The notes beneath the pieces are model-generated. The model did no database searches and was not told the origin of the DNA. It saw nothing but the letters and a program-made list of their open reading frames with translations. The translations under genes were made by a program, and so were the position numbers. From contig JACJWW010000006.1 in the NCBI GenBank assembly GCA_020636935.1, forward strand, positions 1-64,000: a stretch of DNA of 64,000 bases, in the 5' to 3' direction. How positions within the stretch are numbered: position 1 is the first letter of the stretch; each line of letters opens with the position of its first letter. Source of the stretch: Nocardioidaceae bacterium (GTDB lineage Bacteria; Actinomycetota; Actinomycetes; Propionibacteriales; Nocardioidaceae). Below, in pieces: positions 25,611 to 34,863 of the stretch.

Positions 25611-27340
25611 GACGCCTCCTGAGCACTGAGTTGGGAGGCGACGATCTCCTGGTAGGTCGCGCAGGACGACAACAACTCGGTGTGGGTGCTTTGTCCAACC
25701 ACCTGCCCATCATCGAGTACGACGATCTGGTCGGCATCTCGGATCGATGAGACTCGCTGGGCGACCAAGATGACCGTGGCTTCACGGGTGATCGGCTTGA
25801 GGGCCGCACGCAGCCGGGCGTCGGTGCCGAGATCAAGAGCCGAGAAGGAATCGTCGAAGAGATAGATCTCAGGGCGGCGAATCACCGCTCGAGCAATGGC
25901 CAGGCGTTGTCGCTGCCCACCGGAGAAGTTGGTGCCTCCTTGCGCCACCGTCGCTTCCAGACCATCAGGCAAGGCTTCGACGAAGTCGCGGGCTTGGGCG
26001 ATCTCCAAAGCGGCCCACATCTCCTCGGGGCTGGCATCGGCCTTGCCATAGCGCAGATTGCTGGCGATCGTGCCGCTGAACAAGAAGGCACGCTGGGGCA
26101 CCAAACCCAGTCGTGACCAAAGTTGGAGTGCGTCGGCTCGGCGTACGTCGACCCCACCAACCGACACGCTGCCGTCAGTGACATCAAACAGTCGCGGAAT
26201 GAGATTGATGAGCGTCGACTTGCCCGAGCCGGTTGACCCGATGATCGCCACGGTCTGCCCGGGATGGGCCGAGAATGAGATGCCGCGCAATACCGGCGCA
26301 TCGGCTCCCGCATAGGTGAACTCCACGTCTTGGAGCACCAACTCACCCGGGCTCGGGAAGTCGGTCACTGGCTCGGCTGGCGGCACCACGGATGGTTCGG
26401 TGTCGAGCACTTCAACAATCCGGTCGGCACACACCGACGCCCTCGGGATCATCATCATCATGAAGGTGCCCATCATCACGGCCATCACGATCTGCATCAG
26501 ATAGGTGATGTACGCCGTGAGCGCCCCGACTTCCATGTGACCGGCTTCCACGCGGTGACCACCAAACCACAAGACCCCAATGGTGGAGAGATTGGCCACC
26601 AGCATCACGGTCGGAAACATGCCTGCCATCCAGCGGCCAGCCCGGATCGAGACTTCGGTGAGCTCGTCATTTGCCACCGCAAAACGCATGGTTTCACGCT
26701 CTTCGCGCACAAAGGCACGCACCACTCGTACGCCGGTGATCTGCTCGCGCAGCAGCCTGTTGACTTCGTCGATGCGCTCTTGCATCTTCCGGAAGCTGGG
26801 CACCATCTTGGTGACGATGAACCCAATTGAGATCCCGAGCACCGGCACTACGACCGCGATCAGCCAGGAGAGGCCGACGTCTTCGCGCAACGACATGAAC
26901 ACGGCACCGACCATCATCATCGGCGCCGCGACCATCAAAGTGCCCGACATCAGCACCAACATCTGCACTTGCTGGACGTCATTGGTTTCGCGCGTGATCA
27001 GCGATGGCGCCCCAAAATGTTGGAGTTCCTTGATGGAGAAGGTGCCGACGCGTCGGAAGATCGCAGCGCGAATGTCACGCCCCATGCCCATCGCCGTACG
27101 CGCCGAAAACCACACCGCAGCGATCGTGCAGCAGACTTGAAGAAACGAGATCAGCAGCATCAGCCCGCCGAAACGCAAGATGTAGTCGGTGTCGCCCTTG
27201 ACGATGCCATTGTCGATGATGTCGGCATTGAGGCTCGGCAAGAGCAGCATCATCACGGTGCCAAGCAGTTGAAGCGTCACGATTGCCAAGAGCGACCACG
27301 AATAGGGCTTCAGGTGGTCTTTGACCAATCGCAATAGCAA
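25607..27340 (-). CDS. ABC exporter, fused permease-ATPase (first half of a heterodimer)
   Basis: The 577-residue protein has six helices and an ATPase domain with Walker A GSTGSGKST and signature FSGGQRQRLAIARAV. The Walker B reads IYLFDDSFSALD, with aspartate in place of the catalytic glutamate. This is the degenerate site normal in one partner of heterodimeric exporters, while the downstream partner keeps glutamate. The TTG start at 27338-27340 has a GAGGAG site. Confidence 0.92.
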   Translation of the reverse strand: MLLRLVKDHLKPYSWSLLAIVTLQLLGTVMMLLLPSLNADIIDNGIVKGDTDYILRFGGLMLLISFLQVCCTIAAVWFSARTAMGMGRDIRAAIFRRVGTFSIKELQHFGAPSLITRETNDVQQVQMLVLMSGTLMVAAPMMMVGAVFMSLREDVGLSWLIAVVVPVLGISIGFIVTKMVPSFRKMQERIDEVNRLLREQITGVRVVRAFVREERETMRFAVANDELTEVSIRAGRWMAGMFPTVMLVANLSTIGVLWFGGHRVEAGHMEVGALTAYITYLMQIVMAVMMGTFMMMMIPRASVCADRIVEVLDTEPSVVPPAEPVTDFPSPGELVLQDVEFTYAGADAPVLRGISFSAHPGQTVAIIGSTGSGKSTLINLIPRLFDVTDGSVSVGGVDVRRADALQLWSRLGLVPQRAFLFSGTIASNLRYGKADASPEEMWAALEIAQARDFVEALPDGLEATVAQGGTNFSGGQRQRLAIARAVIRRPEIYLFDDSFSALDLGTDARLRAALKPITREATVILVAQRVSSIRDADQIVVLDDGQVVGQSTHTELLSSCATYQEIVASQLSAQEAS

Positions 27341-27385
27341 ACTCGCTCCTCAGGGTCTGATCTATAACCGGCTAGCCAAATCACG

Positions 27386-27745
27386 CTACCGGCCGCTTCG
27401 TAGCCTTCGCAAGGGTGCAGTTAGTCGCCAGGAGTGGGATGACTCGATCTGGGCCAGCCTGTCTTGAGCCTTGGCAGCTTTTCGTGTCAAGCGTGCGTTG
27501 TCTTGCCGCAGACGCCGCTTGCTCGAGCACAACTCAGCTACATCCATCTGCAAAGCCGCTGCATCTTGGTGAGCCTGCCCCAGTTGGGTGTAGGCATCGC
27601 GGAGCTCGTCGAGCAGCCGGTCATGAGCGCCGCCATAATTGTCGACGCAGACGGGAGTTAGGCCCAAGCGTCTGCAGGTCTCGACCACTTCCCAGGCGAA
27701 CACCGTGGCAACTCCGACCACGTGAATCCGTTGGCTCTCAACCAC
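27386..27745 (-). CDS. small coiled-coil protein with Rossmann-like start
   Basis: A 119-residue protein. The first 40 residues (IHVVGVATVFAWEVVETC, then a VCVDNYGG end) look like a beta-alpha-beta nucleotide-binding start of the kind seen in PglD-like enzymes. Residues about 45-105 are a charged coiled coil. The C-terminus SSHSWRLTAPLRRL is a phrase common at the tail of glycosyltransferase-associated coiled coils. It may be a remnant or partner of a surface-polysaccharide enzyme. The GTG start has a TAGGGT hexamer six bases upstream, overlapping the MFS stop codon. Function unknown. Confidence 0.55.
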   Translation of the reverse strand: MVESQRIHVVGVATVFAWEVVETCRRLGLTPVCVDNYGGAHDRLLDELRDAYTQLGQAHQDAAALQMDVAELCSSKRRLRQDNARLTRKAAKAQDRLAQIESSHSWRLTAPLRRLRSGR

Positions 27746-27751
27746 GCAAGT

Positions 27752-27757
27752 ACCCTA
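27752..27757 (-). promoter_or_regulatory. possible -10 hexamer of a leaderless promoter
   Basis: TAGGGT on the minus strand, six bases before the GTG of the small coiled-coil gene. Its TAG is the MFS stop codon. Confidence 0.4.
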
Positions 27758-29059
27758 GCCCACAACTGTGGCAGCGACCGGTGCCGTGAACCGCTCGCCT
27801 TCGGGCAGCCTGCTCGTCACCAGAGGTCCACGTCTGCCCAGGCCATGAAACAGCATGACGGCCAAAGCGACCCCCAGCACAGTGACTCCACCCCCAGCAA
27901 TCAAGGTCCAGCGGGCGCCGAAGGTCGCACCGATCCAACCGATCAGGGGCGCACCCAAGGGCGTGCCGCCCATCACGACCATCAGATATAGGGCCATCAC
28001 CCGACCCCTGATCATGGGGTGGACGCTCAACTGCACGGTGGTATTGGCCGCGTTGAGCATGATCAGCAATGACAACCCCAACAGGGGGCTCACCAGCGCG
28101 AAGGTCAGATAGCTGGGCATCAATCCGAGGGCAATCTCGATCAGGCCGAAGGCAAGGCCAGCAAGTACGACGAGTTTGAGCCGTGGTCGACCAGCTCGCC
28201 TGGCGCTGAGTAGCGCACCAGTCAGGGAGCCAACCGCCAGCGTGGTGCCAAGAAGTCCGTATTCACCTGCGCCCATGTGATAGACCTGCGTCGCCATCAG
28301 CGCCGAGGTCATCTGGTAGTTCATCCCGAAGGTGCCTGCGAAGAAGGCCGCCGTCAGGATCAACATCAGGTCAGGCCGATGCCAGACATAGGCGACGCCG
28401 TCACGGATCATCCCGGTGTCTGGCTTGGTCACCGGCACAGGAGTCAGCGATCTGGTGTCCATCGCCCGAAGCGCCATGATCACCGCCAGATACGACAGCC
28501 CGTTGAGCAAGATCACCACTCCACTGGCGACCACCCCACCTCCAAACACGGCGATCAGCAGGCCAGCCACGGCGGGGCCCACAAGCCGAGCCAAGTTGAA
28601 GGAGGCGGAGTTGAGCCCCACGGCATTGCTCAGGTCATCTCCAGCGACCATCTCGCTGACGAAGGCTTGCCGGGCAGGCGCATCAAAGGCAGCGCCAATG
28701 CCGAAGACAAAGACGAGTGCGAAGACCAACCAGGGTTGCAGATGGCCGATGATCGCCAGTGCGCCAAGGGCAAGGGAGCTCGTCCCCATCCAAAGTTGCG
28801 TCAGGATCAAGAGTCGTCGCTTTGGCATCAGATCCGCCACCACACCGGCGTACGGCGAGAGCAACAAGATGGGCAGGAATTGCAGGCCCGTGGTCACACC
28901 CAGCGCGGTACTGGCCCCGGCAGCACTGGTGGCGAAGAGTTGCAGAACCAGCCAGTCTTGGGCAACGCGCTGCATCCAAGTGCCGGTGTTTGAGATCACG
29001 CCGCCAAGCGCGTAGAGACGGAAGTTGCGCACTCGCAGCGCTCGGAAGGTCGGACTCAT
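27755..29059 (-). CDS. MFS transporter (EntS/Bcr-like exporter)
   Basis: The ATG at 29057-29059 overlaps the marR stop and gives 434 residues with about 12 helices. The start MSPTFRALRVRNFRLYALGG and the GTWMQRVAQDWLVLQLF stretch are typical of the MFS-3/EntS-like exporter group. The marR-MFS pair is a classic repressor and efflux pump unit, so the pump is probably induced by its substrate. Confidence 0.9.
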   Translation of the reverse strand: MSPTFRALRVRNFRLYALGGVISNTGTWMQRVAQDWLVLQLFATSAAGASTALGVTTGLQFLPILLLSPYAGVVADLMPKRRLLILTQLWMGTSSLALGALAIIGHLQPWLVFALVFVFGIGAAFDAPARQAFVSEMVAGDDLSNAVGLNSASFNLARLVGPAVAGLLIAVFGGGVVASGVVILLNGLSYLAVIMALRAMDTRSLTPVPVTKPDTGMIRDGVAYVWHRPDLMLILTAAFFAGTFGMNYQMTSALMATQVYHMGAGEYGLLGTTLAVGSLTGALLSARRAGRPRLKLVVLAGLAFGLIEIALGLMPSYLTFALVSPLLGLSLLIMLNAANTTVQLSVHPMIRGRVMALYLMVVMGGTPLGAPLIGWIGATFGARWTLIAGGGVTVLGVALAVMLFHGLGRRGPLVTSRLPEGERFTAPVAATVVG

Positions 29060-29493
29060 TTGGTCTCCACCAACTTGTCCATGATCGCGCTGGCTTGACC
29101 GAGCACTTCCAACTCGGCAGGCGTGAGCTCTTCGAAGGCCCGAGACAACCAAGCATCCCGGCGACGTCGATCTGCCAACAGGGTGGCTCGGCCCGATTCC
29201 GACAAGGCGACATAAGTGCTGCGCCCGTCTTCGGGGCATGGTCGTCTGTTGACAAATCCAGCTTCCTCCAGCTTGCGCACAGTGCGAGTCATCGACGGAG
29301 GTTGCACGCGCTCGTGTGCCGCCAGGTCACCCAGCGTGCACTCGCCCTCACGCATCAAGACACCGAGGACTCCCAGAGCAGTGATGCTCAAATCGTTGCT
29401 GGGGTCGCGCTCATTGCGCAGCCGTCGAGCAATGCGGGCAATACTGACTCTGAAGTCGCTGGCTGTGAGTTTCTTGGGCATCACCAAGCTCAA
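29056..29493 (-). CDS. MarR-family transcriptional regulator
   Basis: The 145-residue protein has the winged helix of MarR (ALGVLGVLMREGECTLGDLAAHERVQPPSMTRTVRKLEEAGFV, residues about 40-90 with wing RRPCPEDGRSTYVALS). The TTG at 29491-29493 is chosen because a TAGGCT hexamer lies exactly six bases upstream; an ATG at 29481 is the alternative. The promoter overlaps a palindrome, so self-repression together with the MFS pump is likely. Confidence 0.9.
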   Translation of the reverse strand: MSLVMPKKLTASDFRVSIARIARRLRNERDPSNDLSITALGVLGVLMREGECTLGDLAAHERVQPPSMTRTVRKLEEAGFVNRRPCPEDGRSTYVALSESGRATLLADRRRRDAWLSRAFEELTPAELEVLGQASAIMDKLVETK

Positions 29494-29497
29494 CTAG

Positions 29498-29510
29498 TTA
29501 GCCTAGCTAA
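29498..29510. promoter_or_regulatory. palindromic operator over the marR promoter
   Basis: TTAGC-CTA-GCTAA is a perfect dyad with a three-base centre. It covers the TAGGCT -10 hexamer (29500-29505, minus strand) six bases before the marR start. This is the expected place for an autorepressor site. Confidence 0.65.
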
Positions 29511-29550
29511 ATATTCCGCGGGCTTTACCCAGCTGCTCGCAGGCGCGCGC

Positions 29551-30909
29551 TCAATCCCTTGAGTCCACGAATGCCAAGTAGTCTGCATGCGACAGATCGG
29601 CGTACGCCGCACACCACGCCATGATCGACTTGGTCACCTTGTCGCCCTTTCCGGCATAACCGACCACTTCGCTAAGGTTCGGCGATTGCGAATGAGCCCT
29701 GGCCAAAACGGCGCCACAGGCCACCGCATAGCGAGCAAAGGGCCCGTCGTCGAGGGTCTCGATGTCTATCGACCCCTTCATGTCATGGAACTGGCGCACA
29801 TAGAAGTCGCGCTCCATCGGATGCTGACCGAGATTGCGCACAACATGACCCAGGAATGGATCAGACACCGCTTGCAAGATGCGTTGCAATCCCACCACTC
29901 GAGCCCCTTCGCCGCGCGCGGAGATCTCCTCCACGAGCTCGGGGGGTTGCTCAAGGCCTCCATGTTCTTCCAACACGCTGCGCCCGGCTTCCTTCGTCTG
30001 CAAGATGAGCTTGTTGCCATCGCCGTCTTCAAAGAGGGCCAAATAGCAACGCGTGCCCACGCTTCCCACTCCGACAGCACGGCGGGCGACGTCACGCAAC
30101 GCGTATTCACGCATCAGGAAACGGATGTCCACTGAGGCCGAGCGCACATATTGGTCGAGGAATTCACCAACGCGCTCTGCGTCCGCCTGGGAGATGGCAG
30201 CCATCGCGGGTGGTTGCGAGATGAAATGCGCCTTGCCGTCCTCATCGACCTGCGTCAACTTGCGGGCAGCACGCTTGCTGGTGCGTTTGCGAGCATCTGC
30301 GATCGCTGCATCAAGCACCGACCGTGACTCCTTATCGATGCCCTGCACAAAATCGTGTGCAATGAAGTGGGTGAAATAGCGATCCAACGGGCTCCGTTTA
30401 GACGCCTCCTTGAGCACATTCAGATAGGTGGTGATCACGGATCTCCCTGCGGCCTCCGTGACCCGATCAGCCCGCCCTGTGGCCCGACCCGCGATCAAGA
30501 CGCTGGTGACCAGGCGCTTGAGATCCCACTCCCATGGCGCCCAAGCCGACTCATCAAATTCGTTGAGATCGAAGGCAAGGCTGCGCTGCGGGGTGGCATA
30601 GAAGCCGAAATTGGCTACGTGGGCATCGCCACACGAGGCCACCTGGATCCCACTAGACGGGCAGCGTGCCAAATCAGCAGCCATGATCGCCGCCGTACCG
30701 CGATAGAAGGCGAATGGGCTGGCCCCCATCCGTTGAGCACGCAGCGGGAGCAAGTCAGGCAGACGCGTCCGCTCTTGATCGGCCAACAGGTCAAGAGGCG
30801 ACCGCCCATCGGTGTCGATTGCGGCCAACGACGCCAATCCACATCTATCTCGATTGGCCCGGCCACTGGCCCGCCATTCCCGACGCGCAAGTGGCTCAGC
30901 AGCGGGCAT
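29551..30909 (-). CDS. DUF2252 family protein
   Basis: A 452-residue cytosolic protein with DUF2252 features: PFAFYRGTAAIMAADLA, then CGDAHVANFGFY, DLNEFDESAWAPWEWDLKRL and a C-terminal RQFHDMKGS. These motifs resemble a protein-kinase-like (aminoglycoside phosphotransferase-like) fold with a GDxHxxNFG catalytic loop, but no activity is settled for the family. It begins right after the histidine kinase stop codon, so the two genes are in one transcript. Confidence 0.85.
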   Translation of the reverse strand: MPAAEPLARREWRASGRANRDRCGLASLAAIDTDGRSPLDLLADQERTRLPDLLPLRAQRMGASPFAFYRGTAAIMAADLARCPSSGIQVASCGDAHVANFGFYATPQRSLAFDLNEFDESAWAPWEWDLKRLVTSVLIAGRATGRADRVTEAAGRSVITTYLNVLKEASKRSPLDRYFTHFIAHDFVQGIDKESRSVLDAAIADARKRTSKRAARKLTQVDEDGKAHFISQPPAMAAISQADAERVGEFLDQYVRSASVDIRFLMREYALRDVARRAVGVGSVGTRCYLALFEDGDGNKLILQTKEAGRSVLEEHGGLEQPPELVEEISARGEGARVVGLQRILQAVSDPFLGHVVRNLGQHPMERDFYVRQFHDMKGSIDIETLDDGPFARYAVACGAVLARAHSQSPNLSEVVGYAGKGDKVTKSIMAWCAAYADLSHADYLAFVDSRD

Positions 30910-32148
30910 CTACGGCCCCTCTTCGACTGGGATTGAATGTGGGCCTTGATCCGTCAGGGTGAACCAAAACTGAGCTCCGGGACCGTCGCTGTGGTCACGG
31001 ACCCCTGCCTGGCCTCCGTGCGCCCTGGCGATCCTGGCCACGGTCGGCAGGCCGATCCCATTGCCCGGGATAGCAGGATTCAGGCGGGCGAAGGTTTCAA
31101 ACACTGCAGCGCGCCTCTCCGTAGGCACCCCAACACCGTTGTCGGTCACTGTGCATTCCCAGCCATCTGAAACACGTCTGGAGTCGATCTTGATCTGAGG
31201 AGGTACGCCGGGCCTGGCAAACTTGACCGAATTGCCAATCAGATTGAGCAACAGTGAGTAGAGCAACCGAGGGTCTCCCTTCACCTTTGGCATGGTACGC
31301 ACCTGGACAGTTGCCTGGGCCTGATGCAACACCGGCCCCAACTCGGCAATCACCTGTCGGGCCACCTCGTACAACTCAACGCCCACAACTTCCAAGTCGT
31401 GGCCCAGTTGATGCATCTCCAACAGCCCTTCAACCATGCCGCTGAGCCTCTTCGTGGATCGCTGCGCCGAGTCGACCAGCTTGCGCTTCACCGGAGAGCC
31501 ACCTTGGGTGATCAGATCATCAAGCATCTCCAAGGTGAGTTGCAATGACGAGAGCGGCAACCTCATGTCATGACTGATCTGGGCTGCGATTCGGAGCACC
31601 TCATCTGAGGCATCCAGCCCAGCTACGGAGGGCCCATCGCGTCGTCGCCGTTGCTGCTGTTGGGAAATTACCGTCGACAGGTTGTGTGCAGCGGAGGCCA
31701 GATAATGCAGTTGCGATTGCGCGAGATCACGTACGGCGCTGTCGAATACGCACAAGCGGCCAACCATGGTGTTGTCTGCGTTGTAGATCGGCGCCGAGGC
31801 ATAAGAGCGAACGTCTCCTGAATCACCGTTGACATAGATGCTGTGCTGGAAGCGCTGATCCTGACTGGCATCGCTGACCTCGAAGGTGTAATGACAGTCC
31901 ATGGTCTGCACGCATATGGTCTGGTCGGCATCAGCCACGAAGGGAGTGAACCCAGAGGTGATCGCCAATCTGAATTTGTCGCCATCTTGGATCGAGATGG
32001 CCGCAAACTCGGTGTCACACGCGGTCCGGAGATTGTCAACGATCTCGCCGGCCTCCACCTGACTCACCTCGGCCAAGGCCTCCAGCGCGGCGGCTCCTAG
32101 CCCTTCATCCGATGAGGTCGCGTCCCTCACCAATCGCAATGCATCCAT
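30910..32148 (-). CDS. GAF-domain sensor histidine kinase
   Basis: The 412-residue soluble kinase has an N-terminal GAF domain (residues about 30-165), a HisKA helix with the phosphorylated histidine in ISHDMRLPLSSLQ, and a HATPase domain with the N box LLLNLIGNSVKFA, G1 DNGVGVP and G2 GNGIGLPT. No membrane segment is seen, so it senses an internal signal or a bound small molecule. No response regulator lies next to it; it is an orphan kinase paired here with a DUF2252 gene. The ATG has an AGGGG site. Confidence 0.92.
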   Translation of the reverse strand: MDALRLVRDATSSDEGLGAAALEALAEVSQVEAGEIVDNLRTACDTEFAAISIQDGDKFRLAITSGFTPFVADADQTICVQTMDCHYTFEVSDASQDQRFQHSIYVNGDSGDVRSYASAPIYNADNTMVGRLCVFDSAVRDLAQSQLHYLASAAHNLSTVISQQQQRRRRDGPSVAGLDASDEVLRIAAQISHDMRLPLSSLQLTLEMLDDLITQGGSPVKRKLVDSAQRSTKRLSGMVEGLLEMHQLGHDLEVVGVELYEVARQVIAELGPVLHQAQATVQVRTMPKVKGDPRLLYSLLLNLIGNSVKFARPGVPPQIKIDSRRVSDGWECTVTDNGVGVPTERRAAVFETFARLNPAIPGNGIGLPTVARIARAHGGQAGVRDHSDGPGAQFWFTLTDQGPHSIPVEEGP

Positions 32149-32318
32149 GTTCGCCCCTAGGCCAGCTCGTTGCTAACCAATTGAGACTGAGACTAAACCT
32201 GAGATCCAATAACCAACAAGAAACCAACAAAATCAGAGTGACGATACACCCATTTTCATCCGATTTGCTGGATTATTGCGGATCCAAATTGTTACCAGTG
32301 GATACCTTTGTGAGCCAC

Positions 32319-34016
32319 TCAGCCGCAGACCGCACCATGAGCGGCAGACTGCACGACCTTGGCGTACTTACCCAAGACACCCCTGGTGTATTTCGGCGCA
32401 TTGGGCACCCAGCCCTGTTTGCGCGACTCCAGGTCTGCCATCTCAACCTCAAGGGTCTTGTTTGCAACATCAAGGGTGATCTGGTCGCCATCTCGGACAA
32501 ATGCGATCGGTCCACCGTCAACTGCTTCTGGCGCAATGTGTCCTACACAGAGTCCGGTCGTGCCGCCGGAGAATCGCCCATCGGTGATCAACAAGACATC
32601 CTTGCCGAGCCCAGCCCCCTTGATCGCACCGGTGATCGCCAGCATCTCGCGCATGCCCGGGCCGCCCTTTGGCCCCTCATAACGGATCACGACGACATCG
32701 CCGTGGTTGATCCCGCCTTCTTCAAGAGCATCCATGGCGGCTCGTTCGCCGTCGAAGACTCTGGCCGTACCAGTGAAGGTGGTGTCATCAAAACCTGCTG
32801 ACTTGACCACGGCACCTTCAGGAGCCAACGAGCCCTTGAGGATGGTGAGGCCACCGGTCTTGTGGATGGGCTCATCCAGGGCGCGGAGCACATCACCGTC
32901 GAGGCCCTTGGGGTTGAGGGCCTCGAGGTTTTCACGCATGGTCTTGCCGGTGACGGTGAGGCAGTCGCCATTCATCAGTCCTGCATCGAGCAGTGCCTTC
33001 ATCACGACTGGAATGCCACCGATCTTGTCGACGTCATTCATCACATAGCGCCCGAATGGCTTCAGGTCACCCAGGTGTGGCACCCGATCACCGATCCGGT
33101 TGAAATCATCGAGAGTCAGATCGACCTCCGCTTCGCGAGCAATGGCAAGCAAATGGAGCACGGCGTTGGTCGACCCGCCAAGGGCCATCACAACAGCAAT
33201 CGCGTTCTCGAAGGCCGGCTTGGTCATGATCTGCCGGGCGGTGATCCCTTGCCGAAGCATCTCCACTACTGCTTGGCCACTGCGGTGCGCGAAGCCATCA
33301 CGACGTCGATCGACTGCCGGAGGAGCTGCACTGCCGGGGATGCTCATGCCAAGGGCTTCCGCCACCGATGCCATGGTGTTGGCGGTGTACATGCCGCCAC
33401 ACGCACCTTCACCAGGGCAGATTGCGCGTTCGATGCGCCCGACTTCTTCCTCCGTCATCTTGCCGGCCACACAGGCACCAACGGCCTCGAAGGCGTCGAT
33501 GATCGTGACATCTTGCCCATCCACCTGACCGGGCATCGTCGATCCGGCGTACAAGAAGACGCTGGCCAGATCGAGGCGGGCCGCGGCCATCAACATGCCC
33601 GGGAGTGACTTGTCGCAGCCAGCCAGCAGCACTGATCCGTCCAGTCGCTCGGCCATCATCACGGTCTCGACCGAGTCGGCGATCACCTCGCGCGAGACGA
33701 GTGAGAAGTGCATCCCCTCATGACCCATCGAAATGCCGTCGGACACAGAGATCGTGCCGAATTCCAGCGGATATCCCCCAGCTGCATGGACGCCGTTCTT
33801 CACCGCCTTGGCAAGCCGATCCAAAGACAGATTGCACGGAGTGATCTCATTCCAACTCGAGGCCACCCCGATCTGGGGCTTGGCAAAATCGTCATCGCCC
33901 ATGCCAACCGCACGCAGCATGCCTCGCGCAGCCGCGCGCTCGATGCCGTCGGTGACGTCGCGGCTGCGAGGCTTGATGTCTGGCGCATTTGATGGGGTCG
34001 AGGATGTTGCAGTCAT
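32319..34016 (-). CDS. ilvD: dihydroxy-acid dehydratase
   Basis: IlvD is an iron-sulfur enzyme that dehydrates the dihydroxyacids in valine and isoleucine synthesis. It has 565 residues. Cluster cysteines lie in SWNEITPCN, LLAGCDKSLPG and EAVGACVAGKM, and the C-terminal domain has GRFSGGTTGLCVGHIAPEA. A TAGTCT hexamer seven bases before the ATG suggests a leaderless mRNA of its own. It is separated from ilvBNC but completes the pathway within this window. Confidence 0.96.
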   Translation of the reverse strand: MTATSSTPSNAPDIKPRSRDVTDGIERAAARGMLRAVGMGDDDFAKPQIGVASSWNEITPCNLSLDRLAKAVKNGVHAAGGYPLEFGTISVSDGISMGHEGMHFSLVSREVIADSVETVMMAERLDGSVLLAGCDKSLPGMLMAAARLDLASVFLYAGSTMPGQVDGQDVTIIDAFEAVGACVAGKMTEEEVGRIERAICPGEGACGGMYTANTMASVAEALGMSIPGSAAPPAVDRRRDGFAHRSGQAVVEMLRQGITARQIMTKPAFENAIAVVMALGGSTNAVLHLLAIAREAEVDLTLDDFNRIGDRVPHLGDLKPFGRYVMNDVDKIGGIPVVMKALLDAGLMNGDCLTVTGKTMRENLEALNPKGLDGDVLRALDEPIHKTGGLTILKGSLAPEGAVVKSAGFDDTTFTGTARVFDGERAAMDALEEGGINHGDVVVIRYEGPKGGPGMREMLAITGAIKGAGLGKDVLLITDGRFSGGTTGLCVGHIAPEAVDGGPIAFVRDGDQITLDVANKTLEVEMADLESRKQGWVPNAPKYTRGVLGKYAKVVQSAAHGAVCG

Positions 34017-34023
34017 GTGCCCG

Positions 34024-34029
34024 AGACTA
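34024..34029 (-). promoter_or_regulatory. possible -10 hexamer of a leaderless promoter for ilvD
   Basis: TAGTCT on the minus strand, seven bases before the ilvD ATG. Confidence 0.4.
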
Positions 34030-34863
34030 CCTGCGCGTTGGTGTCTCGGCGTCCACGGCTATCTCTGCAACCACCGTGGCACGGCGTACGGCTCGGCGGA
34101 GGGTCGCCAAGATCGCTGGCCCCAGCAGCAGCAAGGCGATCGTGTTGGTGATCGCCCTGCCTGTGTCCCAGCTCGTGGTTGAGGTGAACAAGGTGAAGAT
34201 GCCGAAGCGCTTGAGATTGTCGATGATCGGATCTCCGGGCACAAAGGCCAGCGATGCCTCCTGTCCGGGCACGGCCGCGCCCAACAGATAGGGCCAGCCG
34301 GACATGTTCATGAACAATCCATAGGCATATGCCGCGAAGATGCCATAGGCGATCAGCATCCCCAACTCCGCGCCGCCGCGGGGTCGACGCGGAAGCAGAC
34401 CCGCACCGAGGCCGATCCAGGCCGAGGCCATCATCTGATAGGGCAGCCAGGTGCCGACCCCCGCCGTAATGAGCGCTGAGGCGAAGATCGACGTACAACC
34501 AAGCGCAAAGCCAAATCCGGGGCCAAACACCCGCCCCGCAAGAATCAACAAGAAGAAGACCATCTCGACCCCAGCAAGACCCGCCCCCAGGCCCCGCATC
34601 ACTGCGTTGATGGCGGTCAGGACACCCAGCATCGCCAGCGCCTTTGAGTCCATGCCACCCTCGGCCAACTCCACCAGACAGAGCAGGACCACGACGGGCA
34701 GGAGCAGCAGGAAGAAGAAGGGAGGCATGAGCTGGGGTTGTTGTGGGTCAACCTTCACCATGAGCGGCCACAAGAACATCACCAATCCCGCCAGCGATGC
34801 CAGAGCCAGGATGAGGGCCGACCTAGGTCTCAGCGGGATGGTTGAGGCCATCGACTCACGCAT
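34027..34863 (-). CDS. ECF transporter substrate-binding (S) component, predicted for cobalamin
   Basis: The ATG at 34861-34863 overlaps the ATPase stop (ATGCGTGA) with AAGGAG nine bases upstream, and gives 278 residues with about eight hydrophobic segments; the frame is open to 34908. It has the small hydrophobic build of an S component: LTAINAVMRGLGAGLAGVEMVFFLLILAGRV with the GFALGCTSIFASALIT region used for docking to EcfT. It closes an operon led by a cobalamin riboswitch, so cobalamin or a precursor is the inferred ligand. It is longer than typical 180-residue S components. Confidence 0.85.
   Translation of the reverse strand: MRESMASTIPLRPRSALILALASLAGLVMFLWPLMVKVDPQQPQLMPPFFFLLLLPVVVLLCLVELAEGGMDSKALAMLGVLTAINAVMRGLGAGLAGVEMVFFLLILAGRVFGPGFGFALGCTSIFASALITAGVGTWLPYQMMASAWIGLGAGLLPRRPRGGAELGMLIAYGIFAAYAYGLFMNMSGWPYLLGAAVPGQEASLAFVPGDPIIDNLKRFGIFTLFTSTTSWDTGRAITNTIALLLLGPAILATLRRAVRRATVVAEIAVDAETPTRR

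Noticed and set aside
32112..32801. Open frame of 229 codons on the plus strand
   Set aside because: It is antisense to ilvD and begins in the histidine kinase promoter region. No motif is seen.
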